Origin: JANRLJ01 sp033762735
GTDB lineage: Bacteria > Chloroflexota > Anaerolineae > Aggregatilineales > Phototrophicaceae
Length of the DNA stretch: 64,000 bases
Direction: 5' to 3'
Assembly: GCA_033762735.1 (NCBI GenBank)
Contig: JANRLJ010000134.1
Coordinates: forward strand, 16,215 to 80,214
The position numbers and the translations under genes were made by a program. Shown here one piece after another: positions 40,219 to 49,134 of the stretch (positions are counted from its first letter, which is position 1; each line of letters begins with the position of its first letter). Below the pieces are notes generated by a model. That model ran no database searches. It saw only the letters and a program-made list of their open reading frames with translations, and was not told the DNA's origin.

Positions 40219-41565
40219 ATGAAATGGCAGCAGGCTTTTGAAATTACGCCGGGAGAGGTCGTCGCTTTTATCGGCGCCGGGGGGAAAACTTCCCTGCTGG
40301 CGGGTTTAGGTTATGAACTGGCCGAAGCCGGTTGGCGCGTACTGGCGACTTCTACCGTGCCGTTGCAGGAAGATCAGCTTGAATTATTCCCCGCTGTTCT
40401 GCACTACACCGCAGGCAGCGATGCCATCTCCGCTGCATTGAACGAGTCCCGGTTTGTGTACCTGTATGACTCGGTCAAGGGCGGCAGGGTCTCTGGCGTC
40501 CCACCCGAAGCACTCTCACCATTGATGGATGCAGTCGATTCAGATGTGATGCTGGTGGAGGCCGACACCGCCAATGGACTGCCACTGAAAGCGCCACTGC
40601 CGGGCGAACCGATGATCCCGCCGGAAACCTCGCTCGTCGTCCCAGTAGCTTCGCTTTCGGTGTTGGGAAAGCCGCTGGATAAACATCATATCTATAACCT
40701 GGATGCCATCGTCGAGCGCTACGGTTTTGTTGAAGGGAGCCGCATCAAGTCGCCCTGGGTGGCGCAGGTGCTGCGCGATGACGAACTTGGATTAAAGGGG
40801 ATTCCAAAGACGGCACGGGTAGTCGCCTTTCTAAACCAGACGGCACCGCCGGGTTACGGTCGTGGCCGGGCACGGCTGATCGCCCGATTGGCGCTACGCA
40901 GCACGCGCTTTCATGGCATTGTCATTGGGTCGGTGCGCGGCGCCGAAGCCGTCCATGAGGTGCAGCGCCCGATTGGGGCGGTGGTGCTGGCGGCGGGGAT
41001 GTCTACCCGCATGGGGCAGATGAAGGTGCTCATGCCCTGGGACAAAAAAACCATCATCGAGCACATCATCGAGCAGTTGATGAACGCGCGGGTCGATCAT
41101 ATCACCGTTGTGACCGGGCATCAGGCCAAAGAAGTGAAGGAAAAGGTTGAGCCGTTGGGCATCCACGTCGTCTACAATCGCCAGTATAAAACAGGCGAGA
41201 TGCTGTCCTCGCTCAAAGCGGGGCTGCGGGCACTGCCGGACAACGTGGCAGGGGCGCTTGTCGTGTTGGGCGATCAGCCGCGCATCCAGCCCAAGACGAT
41301 TTATCAGGTGATGATGGCTTTTGCCGAAGGCAAGGGCGAAATCATCGCCCCTAGTTTTGAACGGCGGCGCGGCCATCCCATCCTGATTGGACGGCGCTAC
41401 TGGCCGGAACTGCTGGATATCCCCGCTAATGGCTCACCGCGTGATGTCATCAATGCGCACAGTGATCGCATCGCCTATGTCGAGATCGACAACGACAGTG
41501 TGCTGCGCGATGTCGATACTCCATCTGATTACAACGATGAACGCCAGCGCGCCGGACTTCTTTAG
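40219..41565 (+). CDS. YqeC-MocA fusion: selenium hydroxylase accessory plus molybdenum cofactor cytidylyltransferase
   Basis: The 448-residue protein has two parts. Residues about 1-250 match YqeC: a P-loop FIGAGGKTSLLAGLG, LATSTVPL, LVEADTANGLPLKAP, SVLGKPLDKHHIYN and an FLNQ strand. YqeC marks selenium-dependent molybdenum hydroxylases. Residues about 253-445 match MocA: VVLAAGMSTRMGQMKVLMPW, VTGHQAKEV, LVVLGDQPRIQP and RRGHPILIG. MocA makes the cytosine dinucleotide form of the cofactor from CTP. The genes are neighbours in E. coli but fused here, linking selenium loading with cofactor cytidylation. It directly follows the large subunit. Confidence 0.9.
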   Translation: MKWQQAFEITPGEVVAFIGAGGKTSLLAGLGYELAEAGWRVLATSTVPLQEDQLELFPAVLHYTAGSDAISAALNESRFVYLYDSVKGGRVSGVPPEALSPLMDAVDSDVMLVEADTANGLPLKAPLPGEPMIPPETSLVVPVASLSVLGKPLDKHHIYNLDAIVERYGFVEGSRIKSPWVAQVLRDDELGLKGIPKTARVVAFLNQTAPPGYGRGRARLIARLALRSTRFHGIVIGSVRGAEAVHEVQRPIGAVVLAAGMSTRMGQMKVLMPWDKKTIIEHIIEQLMNARVDHITVVTGHQAKEVKEKVEPLGIHVVYNRQYKTGEMLSSLKAGLRALPDNVAGALVVLGDQPRIQPKTIYQVMMAFAEGKGEIIAPSFERRRGHPILIGRRYWPELLDIPANGSPRDVINAHSDRIAYVEIDNDSVLRDVDTPSDYNDERQRAGLL

Positions 41566-41581
41566 CGAAAGTAAGTCGGAC

Positions 41582-43615
41582 TCATGCCCATAACCCGGTT
41601 TGCAGAATCTCCTCACGACGCAGGGTGCGCGGGCGTTTGGTGGTGCTGCCATGTGCAATCGCCCGCAGTTCATCACTGTTCACAATCGGATTGACCGTAA
41701 TCAGAACTTCATTGGGTCGGATGATATGCGTACCTGGTGGTGCGTAGAGAAAGTGACCGTTGGGCAGGCGAATTCCAAGTACCCCGGCGCGGAAAACCCT
41801 TCTCAGATGCAGGTCGTCCAGCCGTTTACCAATCCAGGGCGAGTCTTCCTGCATGTACAGTTCGTTGGTTTCAAAACCGGTCTGATAATTGTACAGCACG
41901 TTGTGCAGGAAATCGCTGACGGCAGGGCGGGTAGTCGCCAGCAGCAGATAGCGAGCGGCGACTCGAAACGGCGTAATCACACGGTCTGCCCCCGCACGCT
42001 GGAGCTTGGTGCCCATCGCATCGCTGCTGGCCGAGGCCGTAATCAGTAAGCGTTTGCTCAGGGTGCGAGCGTTCAGGACGGTCACGAGGGCGTCGGCGTC
42101 GTCCTCGATGGACACCATTAAGGCCAGCGCCCGCTGAATACCTGCCCGCCGCAGCACATCTTCCCGCGTTGGGTCGCCATGCAGGACGCGAAATCCACGC
42201 CGCAGCAAATCAGCAGTGAGCGTCTGATCTTTGGTGATGATGACGAAGGCACGTTCCGGGTCAAGCTTGTCCACCACGTTGCGGATAAGCCGCCCGCCAC
42301 CGCAGATCAGAAAATGTTCTGACATCTGCTGGATCGCAGTTTCGGCGTCCAGCAGGGAATACTGTCGTTGTGTGCTGGGATGATAAGGTGGTGCGGGCAG
42401 CCGCTGCCAGTTCAGGGCGACCTGTGTCCAGATTTCTTCGCGACGCGCATCCTGCTGGACATGCGGGAGATAAGCACCTGAACAAAGGACGAGCGCAACT
42501 TCGTTTTCCCCCAGCACATAATCCTCTTCAGGCGTTGCCCGATAGCTTCCATCATCCTGCCGCACGGCGATGATGCAGGCATTAAAGCGCTCTCGCAGAC
42601 CGATTTGTGCCAGTGGGCGACCGATCCAGGGTGAATCTTCGCCCAGGGCGATCTGGACGAGGAAGTGACCGGAGCGCTGCTCATACAGTAAATCATTATA
42701 GAAGTCGTTGACGACCGGGCGCAAAGTAGCATTCGTGAGGAATTGCGCGGCAATCTCATAAGGCGCGATCACGGTATTTGCACCCACGCGAATCATCTTC
42801 TGGCTGAGTTCTTCGTCCAGCGTGGCAGCGGTGATGTAAATGTCGTTGTTCTGGCTCCGCGCCGTCAGGACGACCAGCAGTGCTTCGGTATCGCTTTCCA
42901 GCATTACCATCATGGCCTGCGCATGACGGATCCCGGCGTTCTGTAAGGCAGACTCATTGGTTGGATCGGCTTCGATGACCAGAAAACCTGCTTCACGCAG
43001 TTGAATAGCGTAGCTGGTCGATTCCGTGATGACCACGAGAATATCAATGAGCGTATTGCCCTTCGGCAGCAGCTTTTGAAGTTGCATTCCAAGTTTCAGA
43101 AGCGGCTGGCGCAGCGGATTGGCAAATGCTGTCCTGCCCAGATAACGCTGTAGATTGATCTCCATCGTGGCGGCACGTGCCTGTGTCTGGTTTTCACGGC
43201 GGCGCTGGACACGGTCGAGCAGGAAGTCAATGGTGTTGTCGACGAGCGGGCCAGAGCCGCACAGGATGTAGTGCCCGCGTAGTCTGGCGATCTTGTTCAT
43301 CGCAGCACGGCGCTGCCGCCCCACCCGTATCGCAGGGCTGACCAGGAATGTAACCGCCGCTTGTGCAGCATAGGCGAAGGTGCCGAGGCCGGAGAAGATA
43401 AGCAGAATGGTGAAGATGCGGCCTGGTTCAGTCTGGGCGTAGATGTCGCCGTAACCGATGGTGGCGAGGGTAATGACAGTTAGCCAGATCGCGTCGATAA
43501 AGCTGAGGTTTTCGATGGTCATGAAGCCGATGACCGCAATCGGCAGAATAATGCCGATGGCGACCAGGGCGATGCGGAGTTGGCGACGAATGTCTTGGAA
43601 GGCGTCGTTTCCCAT
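41582..43615 (-). CDS. Potassium channel with tandem RCK domains
   Basis: The 677-residue protein has a two-helix pore domain at the N-terminus (helices about 15-32 and 68-92) with the selectivity filter TIGYGDIY at about 53. Two RCK (TrkA-N plus TrkA-C) units follow. The first begins HYILCGSGPLVDNTIDFL and the second HFLICGGGRLIRNVVDKL. Each is followed by a TrkA-C-like domain (DSPWIGRPLAQIGLRERF and DSPWIGKRLDDLHLRRVF). Two RCK units per subunit recall BK-like channels and GsuK rather than MthK, so a tetramer could form its gating ring without soluble RCK subunits. The first RCK has an insertion of about 65 residues. It is convergent with the YqeC-MocA gene. Confidence 0.9.
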   Translation of the reverse strand: MGNDAFQDIRRQLRIALVAIGIILPIAVIGFMTIENLSFIDAIWLTVITLATIGYGDIYAQTEPGRIFTILLIFSGLGTFAYAAQAAVTFLVSPAIRVGRQRRAAMNKIARLRGHYILCGSGPLVDNTIDFLLDRVQRRRENQTQARAATMEINLQRYLGRTAFANPLRQPLLKLGMQLQKLLPKGNTLIDILVVITESTSYAIQLREAGFLVIEADPTNESALQNAGIRHAQAMMVMLESDTEALLVVLTARSQNNDIYITAATLDEELSQKMIRVGANTVIAPYEIAAQFLTNATLRPVVNDFYNDLLYEQRSGHFLVQIALGEDSPWIGRPLAQIGLRERFNACIIAVRQDDGSYRATPEEDYVLGENEVALVLCSGAYLPHVQQDARREEIWTQVALNWQRLPAPPYHPSTQRQYSLLDAETAIQQMSEHFLICGGGRLIRNVVDKLDPERAFVIITKDQTLTADLLRRGFRVLHGDPTREDVLRRAGIQRALALMVSIEDDADALVTVLNARTLSKRLLITASASSDAMGTKLQRAGADRVITPFRVAARYLLLATTRPAVSDFLHNVLYNYQTGFETNELYMQEDSPWIGKRLDDLHLRRVFRAGVLGIRLPNGHFLYAPPGTHIIRPNEVLITVNPIVNSDELRAIAHGSTTKRPRTLRREEILQTGLWA

Positions 43616-43671
43616 AGGCTTGAAGCGTGGTGGCCTTTGTGACTTCGGAACGCCCCAAGTCTACTGTCTGT

Positions 43672-43911
43672 TCAGCCTTTTAACCAATTAAGCAGTTTCA
43701 TGACCACACCGCGCTTGGTTGCGAGTCCCTGGCTGTATTCCTGCTGCAACTGCTTGGTCAGATATTCCAGTTCGCTGACGCGCATCCGCGCCCCGTTGAC
43801 GATCACCCAGTCGTTGTCGATCACGCGCAGGTCTTTGGGGATGCGGTTGTACAGCTTGCGATACGCTTCCTGGTAGTGGTTCATCACCTTTTCGGAATAA
43901 AGACCCATCAT
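43672..43911 (-). CDS. Small protein of unknown function
   Basis: A 79-residue, mildly basic protein with no recognised domain. It has a helical N-terminus (EKVMNHYQEAYRKLYNRIP), a central strand turn (LRVIDNDWVIVNGARM) and a C-terminal helix (SELEYLTKQLQQEY). The strand-turn part resembles a small beta-hairpin of DNA- or nucleotide-binding proteins, but this is weak. It lies 56 bp upstream of the potassium channel on the same strand and may share its transcript. A TATAAT on the minus strand at 43968-43973 could be its -10. Confidence 0.6.
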   Translation of the reverse strand: MMGLYSEKVMNHYQEAYRKLYNRIPKDLRVIDNDWVIVNGARMRVSELEYLTKQLQQEYSQGLATKRGVVMKLLNWLKG

Positions 43912-44019
43912 GTCGCGTGTTCCCTGACGTTATATCTTCTGATAAAGTGTTGCTTTCTGCAAACTTAATTATAACACAGTCTATCACGAGCACAGGAAAA
44001 TTGACAATTTTTTCATAAG

Positions 44020-44049
44020 TTGAAAGCGCAGCGGCGAACACGCTAGAAT
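44020..44049 (+). promoter_or_regulatory. Candidate promoter of the nucleoside phosphorylase operon
   Basis: TTGAAA (44020-44025) and TAGAAT (44044-44049) are 18 bp apart and end 43 bp before the ATG at 44092. The 180-base divergent gap (43912-44091) also holds TTGACA at 44001 without a matching -10. Confidence 0.45.
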
Positions 44050-44091
44050 AAGGGATGTTTAAGAAGGACTGACCACACGGGCAGCGATGTT

Positions 44092-44916
44092 ATGTATGCA
44101 GAAGCGGTAGATGCAATCCGGCGCTACACCATGCTCCAACCTGCAATTGGGCTTGTCCTGGGATCAGGCCTGGGGGGATTGGCGGAGACGCTCGAAGACC
44201 GGGTGGTGATCCCATACGAGGCGATTCCTGGATGGCCGATTTCAACGGTGCATGGACATCATGGCAATCTTGTCTTTGGGACGCTGGAAGGGCAGACGGT
44301 CGTTGCTCAGCAGGGCCGTGCGCATTTTTATGAAGGCTACACCATGCAGCAGGTCACATTTCCGATTCGGGTAATGCACCGACTGGGTGTGAAAACGGTC
44401 ATCCTTACCAACGCAGCAGGTGGCCTGAATTCAAACTTCCAGGTAGGTGATCTGATGCTGCTGCACGACCACATCAATTTTGTCGGGATGGCGGGCTTAA
44501 ATCCTTTGATTGGAGCGAACGACGATTCGATTGGCCCGCGTTTTCTGGGGATGACTCAGACGTATGATCGCGACCTGCGCCGCGCTGCCAGGGAAGTTGC
44601 CCAGGCCAACGGTCTTCCCCTGCACGAAGGGGTCTATATCTGTCTGGCAGGGCCAACGTTTGAAACCCCGGCGGAAATCCGAATGCTAAGGGTCATCGGC
44701 GGGGATGCAGTGGGTATGTCCACCGCGCATGAAGTTGTGGTGGCGCGACACGCTGGAATGCGCGTGATGGCGTGTTCGGGCATTACCAATGTCGCGATTG
44801 ATAATCCCGACTCCACCGCGGAAACGAACCATGAAGAAGTGCTGGACGCTGGAAAAGTCCTCGTCCCACGCCTGACAACGCTGCTGCGTGGTGTTTTGAA
44901 GGCCATGCCGCAATGA
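44092..44916 (+). CDS. punA: Purine nucleoside phosphorylase (trimeric class I)
   Basis: The 274-residue enzyme splits inosine or guanosine with phosphate into base and ribose-1-phosphate. Motifs: LVLGSGLGGLAE (phosphate loop), VHGHHGNLVFG, QQGRAHFYEGYT, TNAAGGLN, LAGPTFETPAEIRML (base-binding Glu) and the GITNVA stretch with the purine-contact Asn. The pattern is the trimeric 6-oxopurine class. It starts a coupled operon (ATGA overlap with the next gene). Its free base product would feed the molybdenum hydroxylase and SsnA of this window, or salvage. Confidence 0.93.
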   Translation: MYAEAVDAIRRYTMLQPAIGLVLGSGLGGLAETLEDRVVIPYEAIPGWPISTVHGHHGNLVFGTLEGQTVVAQQGRAHFYEGYTMQQVTFPIRVMHRLGVKTVILTNAAGGLNSNFQVGDLMLLHDHINFVGMAGLNPLIGANDDSIGPRFLGMTQTYDRDLRRAAREVAQANGLPLHEGVYICLAGPTFETPAEIRMLRVIGGDAVGMSTAHEVVVARHAGMRVMACSGITNVAIDNPDSTAETNHEEVLDAGKVLVPRLTTLLRGVLKAMPQ

Positions 44917-45731
44917 GTGGATTGGTCTTTCTGATTGAGCGCACCGCCATTGGGCTGTATATCCTGATCGGTGTCGCCATTCTCTGGCATGGACGGCGCT
45001 GGCTGCTGGCGCGGCGTTCCTTCCAGGCCACCTATTTTGAACTGGAACGTGACCTTGCTCGCTATCAGAGCGCCAATGCACTGACTACAGTTGTTCTGCT
45101 GGTCGAGCTTGGCCTGATCATCTCCGGTATTCAGCGCGTGGTTGCGCCCACGCTGCGTGAACAACTGGCAGAAGAAGACCTGCTGGAAGTCGTGAGCGTC
45201 GAGGATTTGCCATTCTTCACCCCGACACCGCCGCCCCCTCAGGAACCGACCTTTGACCCGGAAAGTGTTGAACTCGGCCCACAGGAAGTGGAGGAAGTGT
45301 TCGTCACGCCTGCACCGACTCCAACACCAGTAGGGACGATTGAGCCGAACGCACCGGCTGTTGAGGGCTGCAATACGCCCAACGCCACCCTGCAAATTCC
45401 GGCCAATGGGATGCGCGTCTTTCAACCGATTCCAGTGCTGGGGACGGCATTTACCGACGACTTTACCGAATACAAAATTGAGATCAGCGGGCCGACTACC
45501 AATAACCGCTACAGCGTGATTAACCGGGGGAGCGTACCCGTTGCCGAAACCGGAGGTCTGGCACAGTTCAACCCCGCGCCGTATGACCCCGGTATTTACG
45601 AGTTCCGTGTCGTCGTATTTGCGTCCGGTGAACTCCGCGCGGCCTGTAAGGTCAACATCTACATCAGTGCACCGATTGCCACGCCAACACCGCTGCCGCC
45701 TGTTACACCGCTCAACGCAGGGGCGGGTTGA
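44913..45731 (+). CDS. Membrane-anchored protein with Thr-Pro linkers
   Basis: The 272-residue protein has two N-terminal membrane helices (about 7-26 and 51-71) with a basic loop between. A long acidic and proline-rich segment follows (FFTPTPPPPQEP and TPAPTPTPVG), then a globular beta-sandwich-like domain (about 150-250) with two Cys (EGCNTPNATLQIP, AACKVNIY) and a final ATPTPLPP tail. The linkers are typical of Chloroflexota exported proteins. It is coupled by overlaps to the phosphorylase gene and to the next gene. The function is unknown; the outside domain may bind a ligand. Confidence 0.75.
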   Translation: MSGLVFLIERTAIGLYILIGVAILWHGRRWLLARRSFQATYFELERDLARYQSANALTTVVLLVELGLIISGIQRVVAPTLREQLAEEDLLEVVSVEDLPFFTPTPPPPQEPTFDPESVELGPQEVEEVFVTPAPTPTPVGTIEPNAPAVEGCNTPNATLQIPANGMRVFQPIPVLGTAFTDDFTEYKIEISGPTTNNRYSVINRGSVPVAETGGLAQFNPAPYDPGIYEFRVVVFASGELRAACKVNIYISAPIATPTPLPPVTPLNAGAG

Positions 45732-46600
45732 TGTCGAGGCCTGTACTGGGGTTCGTAGGTGCGGGAAAAGTGGGGAAGGTTCTCGCACGCTTGTGGCACG
45801 AAGCAGGTTATGAAGTGGTCGCGATTTGCAGTCGCACGCCTGCTTCTGCCGCTGTGTTGGCGAATCAGGTCAATGCCAGAGTGGTGCTCCAACCGCTTGA
45901 GGTCATTCGTACTGCAGACCTGACATTTCTCACTGTACCTGACGACGCGATTGGTGCAGTCGTGCAGAGTGCAAGTGGAACTGCGCTCCGGGGAAAAGCT
46001 GTCGTGCATGTCTCGGGTGCGCATGACGCCCACATCCTCACTCCGTTACAGGAACAGGGGGCAAGCATTGGAAGCCTGCATCCAGCCTTTGCGTTTGCGG
46101 ATGTGGAAAGCGCACTGAGGGGCTTACCGGGTTCAACTTTTGCACTGGAAGCGGACGATGAGGTGCTGCGGGGGTGGCTGCGCGAGCTGGTCGAAGCCGT
46201 TCATGGCCGGGTGCTGGATATTCCGCGCGGTGGGAAAGCACAGTATCATGCTGCACTGGTGATGCTCAGCAACTACACCGTCACCCTGTACAGCCTTGCG
46301 GAACGACTGCTCAGCTCACTAGGCGCAGATCAACAGGCCGTGGATGGCGCTCTCAATGCCCTGTTAGAGAGTGTGCAGCACAATCTCAGATACACTGGCC
46401 TTCCCTGGGCACTGACGGGACCGCTTACACGCGCCGATGCGGGTACAATCAGACTTCATCTTGCTGTGCTCAAACAGGCTGATCCTGATTTATCCGATCT
46501 TTACATAAAACTCGCCCGCCAGACATATCCAATTCTAGAGGCTCGCGGCGTCAATACAGCATTCATTGAAAAGACTTTACAGCAGGACGAAATTCCATGA
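45731..46600 (+). CDS. Rossmann/DUF2520 protein, candidate ketopantoate reductase (PanG-like)
   Basis: The 289-residue protein has an N-terminal NADP-type Rossmann domain (VLGFVGAGKVGKVLARLWH, SRTPASA, LTVPDDAIGAVV) and a C-terminal helical DUF2520-type domain (SLHPAFAFADVESAL, AQYHAALVMLSNYTVTLY, ALTGPLTRADAGTI). The genes panB and panC follow at once with overlapping or close starts, while no panE is seen here. The reductase step between PanB and PanC is otherwise empty, and alternative ketopantoate reductases of this fold are known. The role is therefore a reasonable inference. ATG 45731 overlaps the preceding stop. Confidence 0.75.
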   Translation: MSRPVLGFVGAGKVGKVLARLWHEAGYEVVAICSRTPASAAVLANQVNARVVLQPLEVIRTADLTFLTVPDDAIGAVVQSASGTALRGKAVVHVSGAHDAHILTPLQEQGASIGSLHPAFAFADVESALRGLPGSTFALEADDEVLRGWLRELVEAVHGRVLDIPRGGKAQYHAALVMLSNYTVTLYSLAERLLSSLGADQQAVDGALNALLESVQHNLRYTGLPWALTGPLTRADAGTIRLHLAVLKQADPDLSDLYIKLARQTYPILEARGVNTAFIEKTLQQDEIP

Positions 46601-47445
46601 GGCTTACTATTCGAGATTTTCAAAAAATGCGTTCAGACGGCGAACGCATTGCTGTGCTGACTGCCTACGATGCGATCAGCGCCCGCGTCGCAGAGGCCGC
46701 CGGGGTGCCCGCACTGCTGGTAGGCGATACCCTGGGGATGGTCGTGCAGGGACGCGACACCACGATTCCGGTCACACTTGAGCATATGATTTACCACTGT
46801 GAAATTGTCGCCCGTGTGACTGAGAAACCGCTAATTATTGGCGATCTGCCGTTTATGACGTACACGATCAACCCGGAACAGGCGTTGGCAAACGCTGCAA
46901 AACTGGTGCAATCGAGCGGTGTGCAGTGTATCAAGCTGGAAGGCGGGGAGCACATGGCACCGACGATTGAGCGTATCGTTCGTGCCGGGATTCCTGTCAT
47001 GGGGCATATTGGATTGACACCGCAAAGTGTGAACCAGTTTGGTGGATTCCGTGTGCAGGGCAAGCAGTTAGAATCGGCGCGGCAGTTGATCCGCGATGCC
47101 GAAGCGGTGCAGTCAGCAGGCGCATTCGCGATTGTTCTGGAGCTTGTCCCCGCGCCACTCGCCCAGTTAATCACCAACCGTCTGCATATTCCCACCATTG
47201 GCATTGGAGCAGGAGTTGGGTGCAGCGGCCAGGTGCAGGTCTTCCACGACATTCTGACGCTGTTCGATGCGTTTCTGCCGCGTCATGCCCGCCGCTATGC
47301 CAACATCAGCGAGATGATGCGCGAAGCCATCGGCCACTATGTGCAGGATGTGAAGGACGGTCAGTTCCCGGCAGCGGAGAACAGCTTCAGCCTCGACGAG
47401 AAGGTTCTGGCGGCGTTGGAAGAAGCCCTTGAGGAAAGTGTGTAG
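46597..47445 (+). CDS. panB: 3-methyl-2-oxobutanoate hydroxymethyltransferase PanB
   Basis: The 282-residue TIM-barrel enzyme adds a hydroxymethyl group from methylene-THF to alpha-ketoisovalerate, giving ketopantoate. Motifs are LTAYDAISARVAEAAGV, LVGDTLGMVVQGRDTTIPVT (Mg-binding Asp), GDLPFMTY, KLEGGEHM, GHIGLTPQSVNQFGGFRVQG and LELVPAPLAQLIT (catalytic Glu). Start overlaps the stop of the upstream reductase-like gene (ATGA). FolD at 0.9 kb makes the one-carbon donor. Confidence 0.95.
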   Translation: MRLTIRDFQKMRSDGERIAVLTAYDAISARVAEAAGVPALLVGDTLGMVVQGRDTTIPVTLEHMIYHCEIVARVTEKPLIIGDLPFMTYTINPEQALANAAKLVQSSGVQCIKLEGGEHMAPTIERIVRAGIPVMGHIGLTPQSVNQFGGFRVQGKQLESARQLIRDAEAVQSAGAFAIVLELVPAPLAQLITNRLHIPTIGIGAGVGCSGQVQVFHDILTLFDAFLPRHARRYANISEMMREAIGHYVQDVKDGQFPAAENSFSLDEKVLAALEEALEESV

Positions 47446-47453
47446 ATCGCCCT

Positions 47454-48338
47454 ATGCACGTGGTGGAAACAATTGAAGCACTGCGAATTGTCCGACGGCA
47501 GTTGCAGGGACGGGTCGGGCTGGTGCCGACGATGGGAGCGCTGCATGAGGGGCATCTCTCCTTAGTACAAACCGCCAAAGCAGAAAATGACTGCGTCGTT
47601 GTTACGATTTTTGTCAATCCAACACAGTTTGGGCCGAACGAAGATTTTGCGGCGTATCCGCGTGATCTGCCCCGCGATCTGGCGATGCTGGAACATTTGG
47701 GTGTTGATCTCGTGGTGACGCCAACGCCTGCGCTGATGTATCCGCCGGGGTTTCAGACCTACATCGATGTGGAGCACGTGTCACAGGGGTTGGAAGGGGA
47801 GCGGCGTCCCGGTCATTTTCGTGGTGTGGCGACCATCGTCGCGAAGTTGTTCAACCTGACGCAGCCGGACAGCGCTTACTTCGGCCAGAAGGATGCCCAA
47901 CAGGTTGCTGTACTGCGGACGCTGGTGCATGATCTGAATTTCCCGCTGGATTTACAGGTGATGCCAACCCTGCGTGAAGCCAGCGGACTGGCGTTGAGTT
48001 CGCGCAACTCTTACCTTACGTCACATGAAAGACAGGCAGCACCAGTGCTCTTTCGCGCTCTGCAAACAGCAGGGGAAACTTACGCCGCTGGAAACACACA
48101 TCCCGATGCACTGCGAAAGGTAATGCTGGATGTCCTTAATACTGAGCCACTTGCCCGTGTCGATTATGTTTCGGTGGCAGATGCGCGAACGCTTCGCGAA
48201 AGCGATGACGAGGGTAAAGCGCCATTTCTCCTGTCGATGGCAGTGAGGCTTGGGCACACCCGCTTGATCGACAATATGCTCGTACCGCTTGAACTGAATA
48301 CTCGTAAAGGATTGCAGGAGACGCTCGGCGCTGGATGA
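47454..48338 (+). CDS. panC: Pantothenate synthetase PanC
   Basis: The 294-residue adenylate-forming ligase joins pantoate and beta-alanine using ATP. Motifs are LVPTMGALHEGHLSLV (HIGH-like), TIFVNPTQFGPNEDF, YFGQKDAQQVAVL, and SGLALSSRNSYL (KMSKS-like). Located 8 bp after panB. A beta-alanine source (panD) is not in the window. It completes the pantothenate branch begun by panB and the candidate reductase. Confidence 0.95.
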   Translation: MHVVETIEALRIVRRQLQGRVGLVPTMGALHEGHLSLVQTAKAENDCVVVTIFVNPTQFGPNEDFAAYPRDLPRDLAMLEHLGVDLVVTPTPALMYPPGFQTYIDVEHVSQGLEGERRPGHFRGVATIVAKLFNLTQPDSAYFGQKDAQQVAVLRTLVHDLNFPLDLQVMPTLREASGLALSSRNSYLTSHERQAAPVLFRALQTAGETYAAGNTHPDALRKVMLDVLNTEPLARVDYVSVADARTLRESDDEGKAPFLLSMAVRLGHTRLIDNMLVPLELNTRKGLQETLGAG

Positions 48339-48424
48339 ATTTGCGAATTGTTTACACACTTCTGAAAGTCTTCTAATCCAACCAGCGTATAGTACAAGTA
48401 TAGGTAGAGGAGGTCAAAACCGCG

Positions 48425-49108
48425 ATGTTCTTCTTCGATACGAACTATCTGCTCTGGGTGATGATTCCCAGCTTAATCATTTCGGTGGTGGCGCAGGTCT
48501 GGCTGCGCTCGGCCTATGCGCGCTGGGGCAATACACGTAACAATGCCGGTCTGACTGGCGCACAGGTGGCGGAACGGATTAAGCGCTCTGCTGGCTTACA
48601 AAACGTCGGGCTGGAGGCCGTGCCAGGCCAGCTTACCGATCATTATGATCCGGGAAGCCATGTCGTTCGCATGTCTCAGGATATCGCAACGAAGCCTTCG
48701 GTGGCCGCGATGGCGATTGTGGCGCATGAACTCGGTCACGCCCAGCAGCATCAGCAGAATTCACCCCTGATTGCCATGCGCAGTTTCCTCATTCCCGCCA
48801 TGCAGTTCAGCCCGACAGCCGCCTATTTCCTGATTTTCCTGGGCTTTCTGATGAATGCCCTCAGCCTGGTATGGCTGGGAATTGGCTTCTTTGGGATTGT
48901 AGTGGTGTTCATGCTGCTCACGCTGCCGGTTGAGTTTGATGCCAGCCGTCGTGGCTTGGTGCTGCTGCGTCAGTCGGGTGTGATGACGACGGAAGACGCG
49001 GGTGGTGCCCAGCAGGTGCTCACCGCCGCCGCGCTGACCTATGTGGCCGCGTTCGTGTCCTCGCTGCTTACACTGCTGTACTACATCAGCCTTGCTCGAC
49101 GCGATTAA
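48425..49108 (+). CDS. YugP-type membrane zinc metalloprotease
   Basis: The 227-residue protein has membrane helices near residues 8-28, about 118-165 and 195-220, with the zinc motif VAHELGHAQQHQ (HExxH) at about 100. A downstream Glu in LPVEFDASRRGL fits the third zinc ligand. This is the arrangement of the neutral zinc metallopeptidase family 2 (YugP). The active site faces the membrane or cytoplasm; substrates are unknown. AGAGGAGGT precedes the ATG, and a strong terminator follows. Confidence 0.9.
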   Translation: MFFFDTNYLLWVMIPSLIISVVAQVWLRSAYARWGNTRNNAGLTGAQVAERIKRSAGLQNVGLEAVPGQLTDHYDPGSHVVRMSQDIATKPSVAAMAIVAHELGHAQQHQQNSPLIAMRSFLIPAMQFSPTAAYFLIFLGFLMNALSLVWLGIGFFGIVVVFMLLTLPVEFDASRRGLVLLRQSGVMTTEDAGGAQQVLTAAALTYVAAFVSSLLTLLYYISLARRD

Positions 49109-49134
49109 CAGATCGGTTTCGGAACCCACAACAA

